Below are positions 60,407 to 64,000 of a stretch of 64,000 nucleotides of DNA, piece by piece. This DNA is from Ruminococcus sp. (lineage in GTDB: Bacteria; Bacillota; Clostridia; Oscillospirales; Ruminococcaceae). A program made the position numbers and the translations under genes. The stretch covers positions 310,001 through 374,000 of the forward strand of contig JAFXXU010000058.1 of assembly GCA_017542125.1 (NCBI GenBank), in the 5' to 3' direction. Below the pieces are notes generated by a model. The model was not told the origin of the DNA and ran no database searches. It saw only the letters and a program-made list of their open reading frames with translations. Every line of letters starts with the position of its first letter. Positions within the stretch are counted from its first letter, which is position 1.

Positions 60407-62440
60407 TTATGATCTGCTTCTGAGTTCTTCAAGCACCCTTGCCGAGTTGATATCCACCTTATGCTGCGCAGGCAAAAGCTTTATTATCCCAGTTGAGGGA
60501 GAATAGACAGCCAGCCCTGTCTGCACAAATGCGTCGATAATGATATTCAGCTTGCAAAGGTTCATGGAACGGTCGATCGTCCTGGCGTAGAGGCTGTCAA
60601 GATTGGTCTGCCCCAGGGCAGAAAGCACTTTATATATCCTGACGAGCTCATCTCTCGTAGGTGTGATGACCTTTATGTAACTGGAAGGAAGCTCTTCCCC
60701 CAGCGTGAACTTTTCGTAGCAATCCCTCGCGTTGAAATAACGCTCCTGGTCAATACCGCTGTAACGGCAATCCACCAGCCTGAAATTTATGCTCTCCTTA
60801 TCGTTATAGACATTTATATCAAGGTTTACAGCAAGATCCAGCCTGCATCCTGCCGGGTAAAACAGCTCCTCCGGGGCTTTTCCGAAAACGGCAACGGATA
60901 TCTGCTTGTCTCCGTAGGTCAGCTCAAGACGGCTGTGCTTGCCCTGAGACATTGATGATATCCTGTTGAGGACAGCTCCGGTCATGACAAACAGCGGTCT
61001 GACATTCTCGGAGCCGAAGGGCTCCAGTACAGAAAGCGCCTTAACGTTCTCTATAGTAAGATCCTCCGGCGCAAGCGTCAGGTCACACTCGACCACAGCG
61101 GTGGGCATTGTGGGAAAGCCTGATGTATATCGGTATACTCTCTTGGTGAATTCGGGGATCCTGTCAGCGGAGAGAGTCAGCCCTCCAGCGCCCTCATGGC
61201 CTCCGAAATGATCGAGAAGCCCATCCTCACCGTTAGCAGCAAGGAGGCACTTAAATACATCAAAGCCCTTTACGCCCCTCCCGGAACCTCTGGCAACTCT
61301 GTTCTTATCTATCGAGAGCAGGATCACAGGCTTTCCGAAGGTCTCGGTCAGCTTTGAGGCAACAATACCTATAACTCCCAAATGCCAGTTGTTGCCGGCA
61401 AGTATCAGAACTCTGCGGCATAGCTCCTCAGGGTGGGCATCCAGGTATTTCATTATAGCGTTATATATCTCCGACTCGGTCTTTTTACGCTGCTCATTGA
61501 GAGTGACCATAGTCTCGACGTACATCTCAGCGTCTTCCTCGTCCTCGGCGAGCAAGGCTTTAACGGCAGTTATAGGCGTTCCGAACCGCCCGGAGGCGTT
61601 GATCCTCGGAGCGAGCTGAAAGGAGATAGTCGTGGCATTGAGCTGTTCTCTCTTGACGCCAGCGGCATCCATTAGATGATCGAGACCGTAATTCTCGGTA
61701 TTCTTCATATACTCAAGACCGGTTTTGACGATAGTTCGGTTCTCACCTTTGAGCGGTACGATATCGGCAACAGTTGCCATAGCGCAGATATCCGAGTACT
61801 GCTCCATTATCATATCGGTATTGCCCTCGTTGAGCGCGATGCAAAGTTTAAGGGCAACACCTGCACCGCAGAGGTTCTTATCCTTTGAGGGGCAGTCCGC
61901 CCTGTGAGGATCGACCACGGCTTCGGCTCTAGGGAGCTTATCCAAGGGCTGATGGTGATCTGTAACGACCAGCTTCATACCCAGCTCATATATCCTCTCA
62001 GCCTCGGCAATGGCAGAGATCCCGTTATCAACGGTAACTATCAGCTTGACGTCCCTTTCGGCAAGCATCTCAACAGCTGAAATGCTCATCCCGTAGCCGT
62101 CGCTTCTTTCGGGAATGTAATACATCACATTGGCACCGATGTTTTCAAGATAGCTGAAAAGAATGGCAGTAGCCGAAACACCGTCACAGTCGTAATCGCC
62201 GTATATACAGATAAGGCTGTAATCGTCGATAGCGGTGTTGATGGTATCGACAGCCTCTTTCATATCCTTTATCTCATAGGGGTCGGTAATACTGCTCCCG
62301 TTAATAAACTCAGCGATAGCCTCAACGCTGTCAAAGCCCCTGGAATTCAGTACCTTAAGCACCAAGGGCATAAGATCGCACCTGCGGCGGAGCTTATCGA
62401 CGGTATTCTTATCGTATTCGCTTATCTTCCACTTTTTCAT
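60407..62440 (-). CDS. recJ: Single-stranded-DNA-specific exonuclease RecJ
   Basis: 5' to 3' exonuclease in recombination and mismatch repair. The 677-residue protein has the DHH domain (YGDYDCDGVSATA, VTDHHQPLD), DHHA1 with GGHEGAGG, and a C-terminal OB-like region. Length is within the family range, somewhat longer than E. coli RecJ. The ATG at 62440 follows GAGGG; the reading frame upstream has no good ribosome binding site. It heads the recJ, relA, MBL, hemZ, rlmD run. Confidence 0.96.
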   Translation of the reverse strand: MKKWKISEYDKNTVDKLRRRCDLMPLVLKVLNSRGFDSVEAIAEFINGSSITDPYEIKDMKEAVDTINTAIDDYSLICIYGDYDCDGVSATAILFSYLENIGANVMYYIPERSDGYGMSISAVEMLAERDVKLIVTVDNGISAIAEAERIYELGMKLVVTDHHQPLDKLPRAEAVVDPHRADCPSKDKNLCGAGVALKLCIALNEGNTDMIMEQYSDICAMATVADIVPLKGENRTIVKTGLEYMKNTENYGLDHLMDAAGVKREQLNATTISFQLAPRINASGRFGTPITAVKALLAEDEEDAEMYVETMVTLNEQRKKTESEIYNAIMKYLDAHPEELCRRVLILAGNNWHLGVIGIVASKLTETFGKPVILLSIDKNRVARGSGRGVKGFDVFKCLLAANGEDGLLDHFGGHEGAGGLTLSADRIPEFTKRVYRYTSGFPTMPTAVVECDLTLAPEDLTIENVKALSVLEPFGSENVRPLFVMTGAVLNRISSMSQGKHSRLELTYGDKQISVAVFGKAPEELFYPAGCRLDLAVNLDINVYNDKESINFRLVDCRYSGIDQERYFNARDCYEKFTLGEELPSSYIKVITPTRDELVRIYKVLSALGQTNLDSLYARTIDRSMNLCKLNIIIDAFVQTGLAVYSPSTGIIKLLPAQHKVDINSARVLEELRSRS

Positions 62441-62563
62441 AGCGTCTGCCCTCACTGATAGATAATAGTATATTATATCACAGAAACAACAGTATTTCAA
62501 GAGGCACAGGCTAAAAATCTGTAAACATTATTATACCGAATCTCAAGCAGATGATACCCGCCC

Positions 62564-62592
62564 TTGACAAAAAGCCTGTATTATGCTATAAT
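62564..62592 (+). promoter_or_regulatory. Consensus promoter of tRNA-Leu
   Basis: Exact TTGACA (62564-62569), 17 bases, exact TATAAT (62587-62592), about 15 bases before the tRNA. Confidence 0.9.
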
Positions 62593-62607
62593 AACCCTTG
62601 TCATTAT

Positions 62608-62691
62608 GCGGGTATGGCGGAATTGGCAGACGCGCCAGATTTAGGTTCTGGTGCCAAAAGCGTGCAGGTTCAAGTCCTGTTACCCGCACCA
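62608..62691 (+). tRNA. tRNA-Leu (anticodon UAG)
   Basis: An 84-base tRNA with encoded CCA. Acceptor GCGGGTA pairs with TACCCGC, the anticodon stem is CCAGA/TCTGG with loop TTTAGGT, giving anticodon TAG for leucine CUN codons. The long variable arm TGCCAAAAGCGTG-type and the T arm CAGGTTCAAGTCCTG are present. Terminator at 62709-62742. Confidence 0.97.
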
Positions 62692-62708
62692 GTAAGGCGT
62701 ACCCCTTT

Positions 62709-62742
62709 AACAGCGTTCTCGTCAAAGAGAGCGCTGTTTTTT
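62709..62742 (+). terminator. Terminator of tRNA-Leu
   Basis: AACAGCGTTCTC (62709-62720) pairs with GAGAGCGCTGTT (62727-62738) over 12 bp with one wobble, then TTTTTT. Confidence 0.92.
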
Positions 62743-62753
62743 CGCCAAAGAAC

Positions 62754-62792
62754 AAAAAAACCGCCTTCTGCAAGCTTGCAAAAGACGGCTTT
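62754..62792 (-). terminator. Terminator of tRNA-Gly
   Basis: On the minus strand a long stem reads AAGCCGTCTTTTGCAAG against CTTGCAGAAGGCGGTT with a few G-T pairs, followed by TTTTTTT. Confidence 0.9.
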
Positions 62793-62867
62793 TGGAGCAG
62801 ATAACGGGAGTCGAACCCGCATTCTCAGTTTGGGAAACTGAAGTAATGACCGCTATACTATATCTGC
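62793..62867 (-). tRNA. tRNA-Gly (anticodon CCC)
   Basis: A 75-base tRNA with encoded CCA on the minus strand. Acceptor GCAGATA pairs with TATCTGC, anticodon stem TCAGT/ACTGA with loop TTCCCAA gives anticodon CCC, and the T arm is GCGGGTTCGACTCCCGT. It reads GGG glycine codons. Confidence 0.96.
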
Positions 62868-62876
62868 AATGTATCT

Positions 62877-62905
62877 ATTATAGCATTGTCGGGGCGGTTT
62901 GTCAA
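62877..62905 (-). promoter_or_regulatory. Consensus promoter of tRNA-Gly
   Basis: On the minus strand exact TTGACA (62905-62900), 17 bases, exact TATAAT (62882-62877), 10 bases before the tRNA. Confidence 0.9.
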
Positions 62906-62931
62906 GAAGGAAATTTGTCATTTTATAAAAG

Positions 62932-62957
62932 AGCGGGCTGAACATATACAGCCCGCT
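62932..62957 (-). terminator. Terminator after the VTT-domain gene
   Basis: AGCGGGCTG (62932-62940) and CAGCCCGCT (62949-62957) form a 9-bp stem with an 8-base loop directly at the stop codon; CTTTTATAAAAT follows on the minus strand. Confidence 0.8.
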
Positions 62958-63676
62958 TATTTTTCTGTCTTGTGCCTGTGCTTGCTTATGCGCCCGAGAA
63001 TAGGCTCTTTAAGCGCAAATCCCACAACTGCCGCCACTGCGCATATCACCAGCACGATAACTGCGGTCTTGAAGTTCCCTCCCGCAACATTGCTGCCAAA
63101 AACGGTAGACATCAGTATCGCCGGGATGCGGCAAGGCATGACGTACAGGAAGAAATCCCTCTTTGTTACCTTTGTCAGCGGAACAAGATAGCTGATAACA
63201 TCCTTCGGGACTATCCCCGGTATGATATAGAGTATCATCAGTATCCTGACCAGCTTCTTCTCGTCCTGGAGAAAGGCAAAGCGGGTCATAAGCTTTTCAT
63301 CCACAAAAGCCTCAGCCAAGGGCCTCCCGAACCGTTTGACGATAATAAAGATCAGGAACGTCCCCAGCAGCACACCCAGGAACGAGAGCACTGCTCCCCA
63401 GAACCATCCGAAAAGTACTCCCCCGACTATCTGTATCGGAGGAACTATGGCTATCACCACCTGCAACGCCTGGATGGCTGTAAATACAAGTACCCCGACT
63501 ATACCGCTGTAGCTTTCAAGGCGTTCTCTCATCTTAGTCAGGCCCTCTTCCGTGCGGAGGTCTCTGATGAGAGGTATGCAGAGGATCGTTGCAAGTATCA
63601 GAAAAGCCGCAAGCGCTGCTATGCTGATGATACGGACACGTTTTTTATAGTCTGCCCCTTTATTCTCCCTTTTCAT
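62957..63676 (-). CDS. TVP38/TMEM64-type VTT-domain membrane protein
   Basis: A 239-residue DedA-like integral membrane protein with about six helices. The VTT domain is visible in PPIQIVGGVLFGWFWGAVLSF (part of 75-105), FIIVKRFGRP and a YIIPGIVPKD re-entrant loop. DedA/VTT proteins are implicated in lipid scrambling or flipping and membrane homeostasis. It lies 12 bases after the partial membrane-protein gene at the window end, so they are likely cotranscribed. Confidence 0.88.
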   Translation of the reverse strand: MKRENKGADYKKRVRIISIAALAAFLILATILCIPLIRDLRTEEGLTKMRERLESYSGIVGVLVFTAIQALQVVIAIVPPIQIVGGVLFGWFWGAVLSFLGVLLGTFLIFIIVKRFGRPLAEAFVDEKLMTRFAFLQDEKKLVRILMILYIIPGIVPKDVISYLVPLTKVTKRDFFLYVMPCRIPAILMSTVFGSNVAGGNFKTAVIVLVICAVAAVVGFALKEPILGRISKHRHKTEK

Positions 63677-63688
63677 CCTATCGGTTTT

Positions 63689-64000
63689 TCACTTTCTTTT
63701 CAGTATCTTTTTACGGAACCAGTTAACGTAAATATCCGTAAGCTGCCCCAGCAGCCTGTCATATATCAGGAAAAAGACGTTTGCACCGGCCCACAGCACC
63801 AAAAGCGCGTATTTCCCGAAGCTTTCCATCCCCTCCAGAAGATTTTCGGTCATAAAGACATACTGGAAGAGAGCATAGAAGGTTATGGCCGCTGCGTTGA
63901 AGACCGCAAGCTTTACGAAGAATATGAATACCCTGGCATTGAACTTGTCCAGAAAGTATTTCAGTATGGGATAATACCCCATAAACAGCACAAACAGCAG
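63689..64000 (-). CDS. Partial membrane protein cut by the window edge
   Basis: The C-terminal 103 residues of a membrane protein whose start lies beyond the window. The open frame runs without a stop to position 64000. Two or three hydrophobic helices are visible (about the first 14 residues, 20-45 and 58-82 of the fragment), followed by a basic tail ending in KKILKRK. It reads GYYPILKYFLDKFN near the edge. I do not recognise the family. It precedes the VTT-domain gene. Confidence 0.7.
   Translation of the reverse strand: MLFVLFMGYYPILKYFLDKFNARVFIFFVKLAVFNAAAITFYALFQYVFMTENLLEGMESFGKYALLVLWAGANVFFLIYDRLLGQLTDIYVNWFRKKILKRK

Noticed and set aside
62692..62792. Additional small gene between the two tRNAs
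   Set aside because: The interval is filled by two terminator hairpins belonging to the flanking tRNA genes.
1..64000. CRISPR array, insertion sequence, prophage or integron
   Set aside because: No regularly spaced direct repeats, transposase, integrase or phage structural genes were seen; gene order and codon use are uniform.

Overview
The window reads as a chromosomal housekeeping segment of an anaerobic, low-to-mid GC Clostridia, most likely a Ruminococcus or close relative in the Oscillospiraceae. This is inferred from the SCIFF ranthipeptide locus with its radical SAM maturase, an NfnAB-type transhydrogenase, HemZ, a CD1247-type zinc-ribbon protein next to efp, a nadD-yqeK fusion, and Gram-positive style promoters and ribosome binding sites. 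I see no rRNA, CRISPR array, prophage or insertion sequence. No stretch over 300 bases lacks a gene; the largest gaps (17234-17495, 23912-24184, 44021-44261, 19426-19657) hold riboswitches, leaders, promoters and terminators.

Layout. 1-8.9 kb: uvrB diverges from an RluA-type pseudouridine synthase, followed by a PHP phosphoesterase, a TSCPD protein, a glycerophosphodiesterase, a PrsA-like foldase lipoprotein, and a two-gene unit made of a putative PD-(D/E)XK nuclease and a catalytically dead D,D-carboxypeptidase homologue. 8.9-11.4 kb: SCIFF locus (maturase, 47-residue six-Cys peptide, TIGR04086 membrane protein, yajC). 11.4-16.4 kb: NfnBA, a GHL10 lipoprotein and lysA. 16.4-19.7 kb: CpsB-like phosphatase, SAM-I riboswitch with metK, and an FMN riboswitch with a RibU-type riboflavin transporter. 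19.7-24.1 kb: efp, pepP, aroQ, a TIM-barrel protein, yqeG, and rpsU with a long folded leader. 24.2-29.5 kb: leuS, rsfS, nadD-yqeK, yhbY and rdgB. 30-42.8 kb: ftsY, smc, a radical SAM gene, rnc, plsX, trmFO, topA, dprA and a SpoU methyltransferase. 42.9-44.2 kb: infC-rpmI-rplT behind an L20-type leader, with infC starting at AUA. 44.3-53.4 kb: a MoxR-like ATPase, a small alarmone synthetase, a degenerate GH25 protein, an Rrf2 regulator, sigA, dnaG, dgt, yigZ and rpmE. 53.4-62.4 kb: a P-loop kinase with two tandem paralogous small proteins, rlmD, hemZ, an MBL hydrolase, relA and recJ. 62.6-64 kb: convergent tRNA-Leu and tRNA-Gly genes, a VTT-domain membrane protein and a gene cut by the window edge.

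How the genes work together. Most of the window serves translation (S21, L20, L35, L31, IF-3, EF-P, LeuRS, RsfS, tRNAs, rRNA modification), chromosome maintenance and replication (Smc, TopA, DnaG, RecJ, UvrB, DprA, Dgt), secretion (FtsY, YajC, foldase) and stringent control (RelA plus a RelQ-like enzyme). Eight promoters are exact TTGACA-17-TATAAT matches, in front of metK, rpsU, infC, rpmE, both tRNAs, the ATPase and the putative nuclease. The least explained elements are the rpsU leader, the nuclease/pseudo-carboxypeptidase pair, the tandem small proteins with the P-loop kinase, the degenerate GH25 protein and the orphan MoxR-like ATPase.
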